Shown here: piece by piece, positions 15,625 through 24,130 of the stretch
Numbering within the stretch: the first letter of the stretch is position 1
How the letters are laid out: every line of letters starts with the position of its first letter
Assembly (NCBI RefSeq): GCF_018129965.1
Contig: NZ_JAFCKW010000013.1
Span: 91,452-155,451 of the forward strand
Length of the DNA: 64,000 bases
Reading direction: 5' to 3'
Source: Bradyrhizobium diazoefficiens
GTDB taxonomy: Bacteria > Pseudomonadota > Alphaproteobacteria > Rhizobiales > Xanthobacteraceae
The notes under the pieces: model-generated
Database searches by the model: none
Told to the model about the DNA's origin: nothing
The model's input: only the letters and a program-made list of their open reading frames with translations
Made by a program: the position numbers and the translations under genes

Positions 15625-17406
15625 ATGAAAATCGATCCGCTCTCAATCGACTTTACCGACGAGCAGAAGCGCTATCTCGAAGGCTTCACGACCGGCCTTC
15701 AGATCAGCCGGGTCGGCCGCGGTCTGGGCGGCGGCGCCGGCAAGGCGACTGCCGAGCCCACTGGTCCCGATGCCGTCCACATCAAGGCGCAGGACAAGGT
15801 CATCGCGTCGGGCAGGAAGCTCGCCGACCAGGAGAGGTTCAAGCGCGACGAGCATCCCTTCGATGCCTATCCGCGGCTGCGCCAGCAGGCGGCCGACAAC
15901 GCGCCGCCGAGCCCTGCGGACAATTTCCGCTGGCGCTATTACGGCATCTTCTACGTCGCGCCGACGCAGGACTCCTATATGTGCCGGCTGCGCATTCCGA
16001 ACGGCATCATGAAGCACTGGCAGCTGTCGGGCCTTGCCGATCTCGCCGACGATCTCTGCGGTCCCTACAGCCACGCCACCACGCGCGCCAACCTGCAGCT
16101 CCGCGAGATTCCGCCGAAGCACGCGATCAGACTCATCGAGGGCATCCAGGACCTCGGCCTGTGCTCGCGCGGCTCCGGCGCCGACAACATCCGCAACGTG
16201 ACGGGAACGCCGACCGCAGGCATCGATCCGCAGGAGCTGATCGACACGCGCCCCTATGCGCGCGAGTGGCACTACCACATCCTCAACGACCGCTCGCTCT
16301 ACGGCCTGCCGCGCAAGTTCAACGTCGCGTTCGATGGCGCCGGCAAGGTCGCGGTGCTGGAAGAGACCAACGACATCGCGTTCACGGCGGTCGAGGTGAA
16401 GGACGGCTTTGGCGTCGAGCCCGGAATCTGGTTCCGCCTCGGCCTCGGCGGCATCACCGGCCACAAGGACTTTGCAAGATACTCCGGCATCATCGTCAAG
16501 CCGGAGCAGGCGACCGCCGTCGCCGACGCCATCATCCGCGTTTTCATCGATCACGGCGACCGCACCAACCGTAACAAGGCGCGGCTGAAATATGTGCTCG
16601 ACGCGATGGGCCATAACGGCTTCCTCAAGTTCGTCGAGGAGCGGCTGAAGACACCGTTCACGCGCGTGCCGGAAGAGGCGTTTCTCCCGCGGCCCGCATC
16701 GGACCGCATGGCGCATGTCGGCGTGCACAAGCAGAAGCAGGCCGGTCTGAACTGGATTGGCGTGTCGCTGGCGCTCGGCAAGATGAGCTGCGACCAGATG
16801 CGGGGTCTCGCCAAGGTCGCGCGCGACCTCGGCGACGGCGAGATCCGCCTGACCGTCTGGCAGAACCTGCTGATCTCGGGTGTACGCGACGAGAATGTCG
16901 AACTCGCCATCGCCGCGATCAAGGCGATGGGCCTTGCGGTCGAAGCCTCCCACATCCGCGCCGGCCTGATCGCCTGCACCGGCAGTGCCGGCTGCCGTTT
17001 CGGCGCCTCCGATACCAAGCGCAGCGCGGCCGAGATCGGCGACTGGTGCGAGCCGCGCGTCGCCATGGACAAGCCCGTCAACATCCACGTCACCGGCTGT
17101 CACCATTCCTGCGCACAGCATTACATCAGCGACATCGGCCTGATCGGCGCGCGCGTGCCCGTGAACGACGAAGACACGGTCGACGGGTATCACCTCTTCA
17201 CCGGCGGCGGGTTCGGTCCCGACGCCGATGTCGGCCAGGAGGTCTATCACGACCTCAAGGCCGAGGACGCGCCGAAGACGGTCGAGGGATTGCTCAAGGC
17301 CTACATCGCCCATCGCGCTTCGCCCGACGAGACATTCCTGTCCTTTGCGCGCCGCCATGATGGCGAGACGCTGCGCAGGCTTGCCGATGCACAGGTGTCC
17401 GCATGA
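15625..17406 (+). CDS. nirA: Ferredoxin-type nitrite reductase NirA
   Basis: 593 residues, a duplicated nitrite/sulfite reductase with siroheme and a [4Fe-4S] cluster. The cluster/siroheme cysteines are present as ACTGSAGC (C451, C457) and TGCHHSCAQHY (C492, C496). The first ferrodoxin-like half contains FRWRYYGIFYVAPTQDSYMCRLRIPNG. The enzyme would reduce nitrite to ammonium with six electrons in the cytosol. The N-terminal open frame extends to 15529, but conserved sequence starts at MKIDPLSIDFTDEQKRYLEGF; AGGAG lies 14 bases before that ATG, which is long. It overlaps the next gene by four bases, which suggests that gene supplies its electrons. Sulfite reductase is the alternative, but the nas context favours nitrite. 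Confidence 0.88.
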   Translation: MKIDPLSIDFTDEQKRYLEGFTTGLQISRVGRGLGGGAGKATAEPTGPDAVHIKAQDKVIASGRKLADQERFKRDEHPFDAYPRLRQQAADNAPPSPADNFRWRYYGIFYVAPTQDSYMCRLRIPNGIMKHWQLSGLADLADDLCGPYSHATTRANLQLREIPPKHAIRLIEGIQDLGLCSRGSGADNIRNVTGTPTAGIDPQELIDTRPYAREWHYHILNDRSLYGLPRKFNVAFDGAGKVAVLEETNDIAFTAVEVKDGFGVEPGIWFRLGLGGITGHKDFARYSGIIVKPEQATAVADAIIRVFIDHGDRTNRNKARLKYVLDAMGHNGFLKFVEERLKTPFTRVPEEAFLPRPASDRMAHVGVHKQKQAGLNWIGVSLALGKMSCDQMRGLAKVARDLGDGEIRLTVWQNLLISGVRDENVELAIAAIKAMGLAVEASHIRAGLIACTGSAGCRFGASDTKRSAAEIGDWCEPRVAMDKPVNIHVTGCHHSCAQHYISDIGLIGARVPVNDEDTVDGYHLFTGGGFGPDADVGQEVYHDLKAEDAPKTVEGLLKAYIAHRASPDETFLSFARRHDGETLRRLADAQVSA

Positions 17407-19007
17407 ACCAGGTCAGCCCTCCGCCGAAACTCGACATCATCCCGGCCAGCGCGCCGTTCTCCGACGCGCAGCGCTCCTGGCTGAACGGCTTCTTTGCCGG
17501 ACTGTTGTCGCCCGATGCGGCCTCGCCCTTATCGGCAGAGCAGGGCGCTGCCGTCATGGCTGGAGATGGCGACGATGGCGAAGCGCCATGGCACGACCAG
17601 ACCATGCCGATCGCCGACCGGATGAAGCTTGCCGAAGGTCGCCCGGTCCGTCGCAGGATGATGGCGGCGATGGCCCAGCAGGATTGCGGGCAGTGCGGCT
17701 ACAATTGCAACGACTATGCGGAGGCGATCGCAAGCCGCAGCGAAGCGCGGCTCAATCTCTGCGTTCCCGGCGGCAAGGAAACAGCCCGGATGCTGAAGTC
17801 GCTGTACGAGGAACTCGACAAGGCGCCCGCAGCCAAGGCGCCGGACCAGGCGAATGCCGTGGCAGCGCCGGCCGTGACGGTGACGATCGCCGAGCCCGGA
17901 CGTTCCCGCGACAATCCGGTCGCCGCCACCTTCCTGTCGCGGCGCCTGCTCAACAGGGGCGCCTCGGAGAAGGAAACCTATCATGTCGAGTTCGATCTGT
18001 CCGAGAGCAGGCTCGACTACGTCGTCGGCGACAGCTTTGGCGTGTTCGCGCGCAATGATCTCGGCCTAGTCGACCAGATCATCGCGCTGCTCGGCGCCTC
18101 CCATACGACTGAAGTCAACGGCAAGACGCTGCGCGAGGTGCTGACCGACGACGTCTCACTGTCGCCGGCGCCGGATTCGCTGTTCGAGCTGATCTCCTTC
18201 ATCAGCGGCGGTGCGCAGCGCGAGAAGGCGCGGGCGCTGGCGCAGGGCGAGGATCCCGATGGCGATGCCGCGACCCTCGACGTGATGGCGGCGCTGCAGA
18301 AATTTTCCGGCATCCGGCCGCATCCGGAGGCCTTCGTCGAGGCGCTGGAACCGTTGCAGCCGCGGCTCTATTCGATCTCATCCTCGCACAATGCGACGCC
18401 TGGAAAGCTGTCGCTGACGGTCGATTCCGTCCGTTACATCGTCGGCAAGCGCAAGCGGATCGGCGTCGCCTCGACCTTTCTCGGTGAGCGCATCCAGGAG
18501 GGCGAAAAGCTCAAGGTCTATGTCCAGAAGGCGAACAATTTCGGCCTGCCGCAGAATCCGGCGACGCCCATTATCATGATCGGCCCCGGCACCGGAATCG
18601 CGCCGTTTCGCGCCTTCCTGCTCGACCGCAAGGCGACCGGCGCGCCCGGCAAGAACTGGCTGTTCTTCGGCCATCAGCGCAGCGATTGCGATTTCTTCTA
18701 CCAGGACGAGCTCAATGCGATGAAAACGTCGGGTGTGTTGACGCGGCTGTCGCTGGCCTGGTCGCGCGACGGCGACAAGAAGTTCTACGTGCAGGATCGC
18801 ATGCGCGAGGTCGGACGCGAACTGTGGACCTGGCTGGCCGAAGGCGCGCATCTCTACATCTGCGGCGATGCCAAGCGCATGGCCAAGGACGTCGAGCGCG
18901 CGCTGGTCGACATCGTCGCCCAGTTCGGGGCCCGCTCCACCGACGAGGCCGTCAGTTTCGTCGCCGAGCTCAAGAAGACCGGGCGGTTCCAGGCTGACGT
19001 GTACTAG
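17403..19007 (+). CDS. CysJ-like FAD/NADPH reductase with an N-terminal Fe-S domain
   Basis: 534 residues. Residues 1-60 resemble the short N-terminal helix region of NirA-partner proteins. Residues 90-125 carry DCGQCGYNC...LC, a C-x2-C-x3-C-x17-C set (C95, C98, C102, C120) ending CVPGG. This resembles the small FeS (PF04060-like) domain of RnfB-type proteins. From about 165 the chain follows the CPR/CysJ reductase: FAD-binding RLYSISSS, the NADPH site GPGTGIAPFRAFL, YICGDAKRMAKDVERAL, and a C-terminal aromatic residue (DVY). The FMN-binding flavodoxin domain of true CysJ is absent. The likely role is to pass electrons from NADPH via FAD and an Fe-S cluster to NirA. Confidence 0.82.
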   Translation: MNQVSPPPKLDIIPASAPFSDAQRSWLNGFFAGLLSPDAASPLSAEQGAAVMAGDGDDGEAPWHDQTMPIADRMKLAEGRPVRRRMMAAMAQQDCGQCGYNCNDYAEAIASRSEARLNLCVPGGKETARMLKSLYEELDKAPAAKAPDQANAVAAPAVTVTIAEPGRSRDNPVAATFLSRRLLNRGASEKETYHVEFDLSESRLDYVVGDSFGVFARNDLGLVDQIIALLGASHTTEVNGKTLREVLTDDVSLSPAPDSLFELISFISGGAQREKARALAQGEDPDGDAATLDVMAALQKFSGIRPHPEAFVEALEPLQPRLYSISSSHNATPGKLSLTVDSVRYIVGKRKRIGVASTFLGERIQEGEKLKVYVQKANNFGLPQNPATPIIMIGPGTGIAPFRAFLLDRKATGAPGKNWLFFGHQRSDCDFFYQDELNAMKTSGVLTRLSLAWSRDGDKKFYVQDRMREVGRELWTWLAEGAHLYICGDAKRMAKDVERALVDIVAQFGARSTDEAVSFVAELKKTGRFQADVY

Positions 19008-19077
19008 ACGGGACTGACCGCCCCTGACTCGCCAAAATCGAAACGCGGCGGTCCATCCTGCGCGGCGCGCAACAATC

Positions 19078-20286
19078 CTATCGCTTCAGCGACGCGAATA
19101 CAGGCCTTAGATAGCGCAGCATCTCGGCGGGATGCTCCGTCATCGGGAAATGTCCGAGTTCCGGCATTTCGATGACACGCGCATTTTCGATCCATCCGGC
19201 GAGCTGATGCGCGTCATCGACCGTTGCGGAGAAATCATAGTGGCCGATCAGCAGCGAAACGGGAATTGACTTTCCGTCGATCCGCCTGGCGATCTGCTCG
19301 CCGTCGTACTCTTCCGAATAAAAGGCGAGGTCGCCGTCATAGATGCCGGGCGCGCCCTGCGAATAGATATAGGCGGCACGGCGGCGAAGGTCTGCCGGGC
19401 TGCGCGGCCCAAGCAGGCCTCGGACATAGGCTGCCGAATGCCAGCCGCCATTGACCTTGGCATGGGTAAGGTAGTCGTTGCGCCGACCGCGCGGTCGCAG
19501 CGGTGCTTCCAGAGCGATGACCGCGCGCACGAGATCCGGCCGCTCTGCGGCAAGCACCATGGCGATACCGGCGCCCATCGAGCAGCCCATTGCCACGACC
19601 GGTTCGCCGATCACCTGTTCGATGAAGCTGACGCACCAGTCGAGATAGGTCTGTTGGTCGAGCAGATAGGCACCGCCGGCCCAGTCGACCGGCGGCATCG
19701 AGCGGCCATGAAAGGGCATGTCGAAACCGACAAGGCGCCAGTCGCTGCCGAGAGCCGGGTCACACATCACGCCGTGAAACTGGCGGGTATCGGCTCCTGC
19801 CGTGTGCAGGCAGAGGACGGGCGGGCCGTTGCCGGCTTCTTCGCTATAGATCTGCCCGATCCGGCCGCTTGAGGTCGTGATGTCGTGATAGGTGCCCCGC
19901 AGGCGGCTGAGATCCGTCAGCTGCGTCTGGACGTCATGAGGTGTGAGATTGGCGAAGATCGCTTCGAACCAGGCGCGGGCTTGCGCGATCGCCAGCGGGG
20001 CGCCGGTGATTTTGAAGCGGGGATTGCGCAACTGGATCGACGAGAACGAATGATAGGTCGGGGGCGCCGGATAGGCCAGCACCAGCGCCCAATCATCGGC
20101 GCTTGCTGAAATCCCGATCTCGCTTGTCTCGTCAGATAGCGCGGTCAGCGAACCGATCGCGACGTCATGGACGCGGTCGCCCACCGTAAAGCGCACGCGG
20201 AGCGAGAGGCCGCGCGCGAACGCGGTGACCTCAGGCGTGGCGAGCGCCGCCGATAAATGGCCGACGAGCCGTTCGAAGACCGACAT
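19078..20286 (-). CDS. Alpha/beta hydrolase with an N-terminal extension
   Basis: 402 residues. The last ~270 form an alpha/beta hydrolase: the nucleophile elbow is GCSMGAG (Ser in the GxSxG-like motif), a GHYDFSATVDDAHQL segment is suited to the acid, and the histidine lies in ELGHFPMTEHPAEM near the C-terminus. The first ~120 residues look like an SCP2-like lipid-binding fold but this is not certain. The gene is the last of a three-gene minus-strand set (GntR regulator, dehydrogenase, hydrolase; gap of 8 bases to the dehydrogenase). Lactonase or C-C hydrolase activity on a ring-cleavage product fits the neighbouring carboxymuconolactone-decarboxylase-family gene, but the substrate is unknown. 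Confidence 0.75.
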   Translation of the reverse strand: MSVFERLVGHLSAALATPEVTAFARGLSLRVRFTVGDRVHDVAIGSLTALSDETSEIGISASADDWALVLAYPAPPTYHSFSSIQLRNPRFKITGAPLAIAQARAWFEAIFANLTPHDVQTQLTDLSRLRGTYHDITTSSGRIGQIYSEEAGNGPPVLCLHTAGADTRQFHGVMCDPALGSDWRLVGFDMPFHGRSMPPVDWAGGAYLLDQQTYLDWCVSFIEQVIGEPVVAMGCSMGAGIAMVLAAERPDLVRAVIALEAPLRPRGRRNDYLTHAKVNGGWHSAAYVRGLLGPRSPADLRRRAAYIYSQGAPGIYDGDLAFYSEEYDGEQIARRIDGKSIPVSLLIGHYDFSATVDDAHQLAGWIENARVIEMPELGHFPMTEHPAEMLRYLRPVFASLKR

Positions 20287-20294
20287 CGATCAGC

Positions 20295-21185
20295 TTACTT
20301 GTCCGCCGTGAGATAACGGCCGATTTCGGTGTGGTCCGCCTTGGGGCCGAGATGCTTGAGCGCATTGTGCCACATCGACGTGATCTCGTCGGCGAGCGGC
20401 GCCTTGACGCCGATCTGATGCGCGAGTTCGTCGGCGGTCTGGATGTCCTTGGCCATCAGCGCCATCGCGAAGCCGGATGCGTAGCTCTCCGAGATCATGA
20501 ACTGCTTGAGCTTGTTCTCTGTGGAGTTGTTGCGGCCGGTCGAGGCGTTGAGCACGTCCACGAGCGTGTTCGGCTCGATCCCGAACTTGCTGCCAATCGC
20601 GAGCGCCTCGGCGGCTGCGGCGAGGCCGGCGGCCGAAACGTAATTATTGAGCGCCTTGGCGGCGTGACCGGAGCCGAGCGGGCCGGTTCGGAACGCGGCA
20701 GGCCCCATGGAGAGCAGGATCTTGTCGGCGCGATCGATGGTCGCGTGCGCGCCGCCGGCCATGATCGCCAGCGTGCCGTTGATCGCGCGCTTCACGCCGC
20801 CGGAGACCGGTGCATCGATGAACTCGAATCCGTCCGCGATCAGCTCTTCGCCGAGCGCGCGGGTGCCGAGCGGGGCTGACGAACTCATGTCGATGATCAC
20901 GGTACCCTTGGCGAGCTTGGCCTTGATGCCCTCGATCGCAGCGCGCACGATCTTGCCGTCGGGAAGCAGGGTGACGATCGCAGCGGCCCCGGCGATCGCC
21001 TCGTCAATCGTCGCAGCGGCGATCCCACCTTCCTTCGCGAAGGCGCTGCGTGCATCTTCCGACAGGTCGAAGCCGGTGACCTGAAAGCCGGCGCGGGCGA
21101 TGCATGCGGCCATCGGGCGGCCCATATTGCCAAGTCCGATCACGGTCACCTTGGCGGGCGGGGTGATTGCTGCTGAAGTCGTCAC
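20295..21185 (-). CDS. NAD(P)-dependent beta-hydroxyacid dehydrogenase (3-hydroxyisobutyrate dehydrogenase family)
   Basis: 296 residues. The N-terminal Rossmann motif is TVIGLGNMGRPMA (about 14-26). The substrate-binding signature FIDAPVSGG and the catalytic lysine motif GSGHAAKALNNY are both present. This family oxidises or reduces short hydroxyacids such as 3-hydroxyisobutyrate, tartronate semialdehyde or 4-hydroxybutyrate. The exact substrate is not decidable by sequence reading. The gene lies between the GntR regulator and the hydrolase with short gaps, so one operon is likely. Confidence 0.88.
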   Translation of the reverse strand: MTTSAAITPPAKVTVIGLGNMGRPMAACIARAGFQVTGFDLSEDARSAFAKEGGIAAATIDEAIAGAAAIVTLLPDGKIVRAAIEGIKAKLAKGTVIIDMSSSAPLGTRALGEELIADGFEFIDAPVSGGVKRAINGTLAIMAGGAHATIDRADKILLSMGPAAFRTGPLGSGHAAKALNNYVSAAGLAAAAEALAIGSKFGIEPNTLVDVLNASTGRNNSTENKLKQFMISESYASGFAMALMAKDIQTADELAHQIGVKAPLADEITSMWHNALKHLGPKADHTEIGRYLTADK

Positions 21186-21241
21186 GGGCGTTTCCTCTTG
21201 AGATCGTTTGTGTCGTCGATTTATCGAATGTCGGCCGATGA

Positions 21242-21922
21242 TCAGTCGCTGCGACGCAAGGCGTCCAGCGCGACCTTCGCGGCGTTCTGGATGTGAAGAA
21301 CGCAGGCGCGTTCGGCGCCCGCCTCGTCGCCATTCTCGATGGCGGTCAGAATCGTTTCGATCTCGCTCAGGCTGCTGCCGATCCGATTCGCCTGGGTCAT
21401 GGATGTCATGCGCAGAACCGTGACGCGGTTGAGCAGCATCTTGAGGAAGCGCTCGACGAAGCTGTTGCCGCAGCCTTCGAGCAGGGCGGCGTAGAACTTG
21501 GTCTTGGCTTCCAGGAGGTCGCTGCGGTCTTCCTGCCCCGCGACTTCACCCATCCGCACGAACTGCTCCCGCAGGCGAGCAATGATCGCAGGATCGCGGC
21601 GCCGCGCGCATTCCCGTCCCGCGTAGCCCTCGAGCAAGGCGCGAAGATCGTAAAGCTGCGCGGCTTCATCGGCGGTGATCGTGCTGACGACGGGACCCCG
21701 GTGCGGAATCGTCGTGACCAGACCCTCGGCTTCGAGCTGCCGCAGCGCCTCGCGGATCGATGTGCGGCCGACGCCGGTCTGTTCGCAGAGCTCGCGCTCG
21801 ATCAGTCGCTGGCCCGGCTTGAAGCGGCCGCTGCCGATGGCAAAGCGCAGCCGGTTCTCCACAAGCTGACGCAAGCTCGTCGTTTCACGCGTGACGTTGA
21901 GGTCCGGGTCTTTTTCAGCCAT
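21242..21922 (-). CDS. GntR/FadR-subfamily transcriptional regulator
   Basis: 226 residues. The winged HTH (about 17-80: VENRLRFAIGSGRFKPGQRLIERELCEQTGVGRTSIREALRQLEAEGLV) is followed by an all-helical FCD effector domain (about 90-215) with conserved acidic and His residues (including ALHIQNAAK-like VLHIQNAAK at the end) that often bind a metal and a carboxylate ligand. It is divergent from the ABC importer genes, and its likely operators lie in the 106-base gap. It probably represses both arms of the locus until the transported carboxylate or a catabolite binds. Confidence 0.88.
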   Translation of the reverse strand: MAEKDPDLNVTRETTSLRQLVENRLRFAIGSGRFKPGQRLIERELCEQTGVGRTSIREALRQLEAEGLVTTIPHRGPVVSTITADEAAQLYDLRALLEGYAGRECARRRDPAIIARLREQFVRMGEVAGQEDRSDLLEAKTKFYAALLEGCGNSFVERFLKMLLNRVTVLRMTSMTQANRIGSSLSEIETILTAIENGDEAGAERACVLHIQNAAKVALDALRRSD

Positions 21923-21929
21923 GCGTCAA

Positions 21930-21979
21930 TTGACCGCCTATCAGACAATCTGTCAAGCAGCTTGACCGCCTGTCTGATT
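21930..21979. promoter_or_regulatory. Candidate GntR operator pair
   Basis: TTGACCGCCT occurs twice in direct repeat (21930-21939 and 21962-21971), 32 bases apart (about three helical turns). Each copy is followed by a CAGACA/GTCTG-type element; the first contains the near-palindrome CAGACAATCTG (21942-21952). The repeats lie between the GntR gene and the divergent transporter genes. Confidence 0.55.
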
Positions 21980-22028
21980 TATGTTCCCCCTTCGCCAAGC
22001 CTCGAGGCACCTTTTGGAGGAAACGGAC

Positions 22029-23252
22029 ATGTCGAAGACGTCATCTCATCGCGGGCGCATCAATCGCCGCACGGTTCTGGCCGGAACGGCGTCGCTGATC
22101 GCCGCGCCATGGATTTCTTCAACGGCGCGCGCCCAAGCCAAGCAGGTCAATATCGGTGTCATCATGCCGCTGTCGGGCGCTAACGCCCAGTTCGGCACCA
22201 ATTCCCGCAACGGCATCGAGCTGGTTGCGGACGAGATCAACGCAGCCGGCGGCATCAAGGCGCTCGGTAATGCGAAGATCAATCTGATCGTGGCGGACGC
22301 CACCTCGACCCCGACGACTGCCGGGACCGTCGCCCAGCGCATGATCAGCCAGAACGAGGTCACCGCCATTCTCGGCGCCTTCGCCTCGTCGCTGACCATC
22401 GCCATCTCCGAGGTCACCGAGCGTCGCGACATCCCGCTGCTCACCATGTCGTTCGCCGACCAGATCACCGGGCGTGGCTACAAGAACATCTTCCAGGTCG
22501 TGGCCAAGGCGTCGGCGCTCGGCAAGGCGCAGCTCGACTACACCGTGGCGATCGCGCAGGCGGCGGGCACCAGGATCGACAAGATCGCGATCATGTATGA
22601 AGACACGGCCTATGGCACCGCCCAGGCCGGGGGGCTTCGCGCTGCGGCCAAGGCGGCGAACATCGAACTCGTGATGGATGACGCCTATCCGCTCGGCATT
22701 ACCGATACGACCCCGCTGATCAACAAGCTCCGCGCGTCGGGTGCCCAAGCCGTCTTCCCGGTGTCCTACCTGAATGACAGCCTGCTGCTCATCCGCACCA
22801 TGCGCCAGCAGCGCATCACCATCCCCGCTATCGGCGGCGCGGCAGGTTACGTGATCCCGGATTTCGAAAAGGGTCTCGGCGAATTCGCCGAAGGCGTGTT
22901 GTCGATCGCTCCGGCGAATTACGATCTCGATACGGGTCTCACCGATCGCTTCCGCAAGCGGTTCGGCTATTTCATGGTGCACGAAGCGCTCGAGCACGCC
23001 GTCGCGCTCGATGTGCTGGTTCAGGCGATCGAGAAGGCGAAATCGGCCAAGGCCGAGGATGTCACCATGGCGCTGCGCGGTGCGAAATTCACCGGCGGCT
23101 GGACCAATGCGATGACCGGCGGCGCGGTGGAGTTCGACAGTTCGGGCCTCAACACGGCTTCGATCCCGGTCATGGTGCAGTGGCGCAAGAAGGAACTCGT
23201 CACGGTTTGGCCGAAGGACGTGGCCAAGGGCGCGGCCGAGTGGAAATCGTGA
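22029..23252 (+). CDS. Branched-chain-type ABC transporter substrate-binding protein
   Basis: 407 residues, Peripla_BP_6/LivJ-like. The N-terminus carries a twin-arginine type signal (RINRRTVLAG, then a hydrophobic stretch ending ARAQA). The mature part starts VNIGVIMPLSGANAQFG, a standard opening for this fold, and includes GAFASSLTIAISEV, near the ligand-binding serine/threonine loop. The ligand is probably a carboxylate or aromatic acid rather than leucine, because the neighbours are catabolic genes. GGAGGAAA precedes the ATG at 22029; the upstream ORF extension is not needed. It is the first gene of a six-gene plus-strand operon. Confidence 0.9.
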   Translation: MSKTSSHRGRINRRTVLAGTASLIAAPWISSTARAQAKQVNIGVIMPLSGANAQFGTNSRNGIELVADEINAAGGIKALGNAKINLIVADATSTPTTAGTVAQRMISQNEVTAILGAFASSLTIAISEVTERRDIPLLTMSFADQITGRGYKNIFQVVAKASALGKAQLDYTVAIAQAAGTRIDKIAIMYEDTAYGTAQAGGLRAAAKAANIELVMDDAYPLGITDTTPLINKLRASGAQAVFPVSYLNDSLLLIRTMRQQRITIPAIGGAAGYVIPDFEKGLGEFAEGVLSIAPANYDLDTGLTDRFRKRFGYFMVHEALEHAVALDVLVQAIEKAKSAKAEDVTMALRGAKFTGGWTNAMTGGAVEFDSSGLNTASIPVMVQWRKKELVTVWPKDVAKGAAEWKS

Positions 23253-23272
23253 TCGTCTAGCGAAAGAAGCTC

Positions 23273-24130
23273 GTGTCGTTCATTCAAGCGATTCTTGATG
23301 GTCTTCTGGTCGGCGGCGTCTATGCCGTCATTTCGATCGGCCTGACCCTCGTCTACGGCGTGATGGGCATCGTGAATTTCGCACAAGCGGAGTTCCTGAT
23401 GATCGGCATGTTCGTATCATGGTTTGCCTGGGCCTATCTCGGCCTCGATCCCGTCCTGGCGGCGCCGCTGTCATTTGCAGTGGCGTTCGCGCTCGGATGG
23501 GTGGTGCAGGGGCAGCTGATCTCGCGGGTGCTGAAGGCGCTGTCGGTCGCCCAGATCTTTCTGACGGTCGGCTTGATGATCGTGCTTGAAAACGGCGCGC
23601 TGCTCGCGTTCGGCTCGCAATTCCGCTCGGTGACGACGCCCTATCAGACCATGTCGCTTTCGCTGGGCTCGCTGTTCATCAGCGTGCCCTATCTGATCGC
23701 GTTCGCCATGTCGCTGGCTTGCGGCGTGGCCCTGTGGTGGTTCATGCGCACCAGCTGGTTCGGTCGTGCGATGCGTGCGACCGCGCAGAACCCGATGGCA
23801 GCGCAGTTGATGGGCATCGATACGGCGCTGATGTACAAGCTGGCTTTCGCGCTCGGCGTCGGTCTCACGGCCTTCGGCGGCGCGGTCGTTCTGCCCTATG
23901 TCACGGTGTTTCCCCAGGTCGGCGGTCAGTTCGTCGTGCTGATGTTCACCGTGGTCGTGCTCGGCGGCCTCGGCAGCGTTGCCGGTGCCGTCGTGGGCGG
24001 TCTGGCGGTCGGCGTCATCCAGGCGCTGTCCGCGCTGTTCTTCCCGATCCAGCTGCAAAATCTCGTTCTCTTCCTCGTGTTCATTGTCGTGCTTGCCGTT
24101 CGGCCGCAGGGTCTGGTTGGAGCAAGCTGA
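23273..24130 (+). CDS. Branched-chain-type ABC permease, LivH family
   Basis: 285 residues, with about eight membrane helices. The opening LLVGGVYAVISIGLTLVYGVMGIVNFAQAEF is the LivH family signature. The coupling region ATAQNPMAAQLMGIDTALMYK faces the ATPase, and VVLGGLGSVAGAVVGG is the conserved late loop. It starts with GTG at 23273 after an AAGAAG ribosome site. It forms the inner-membrane channel with the LivM-type subunit that starts at its stop codon. Confidence 0.92.
   Translation: MSFIQAILDGLLVGGVYAVISIGLTLVYGVMGIVNFAQAEFLMIGMFVSWFAWAYLGLDPVLAAPLSFAVAFALGWVVQGQLISRVLKALSVAQIFLTVGLMIVLENGALLAFGSQFRSVTTPYQTMSLSLGSLFISVPYLIAFAMSLACGVALWWFMRTSWFGRAMRATAQNPMAAQLMGIDTALMYKLAFALGVGLTAFGGAVVLPYVTVFPQVGGQFVVLMFTVVVLGGLGSVAGAVVGGLAVGVIQALSALFFPIQLQNLVLFLVFIVVLAVRPQGLVGAS

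Noticed and set aside
15643..17358. 571-codon minus-strand frame
   Set aside because: Antisense to nirA; composition is rich in Arg/Asp/Val/Gly without domain motifs.
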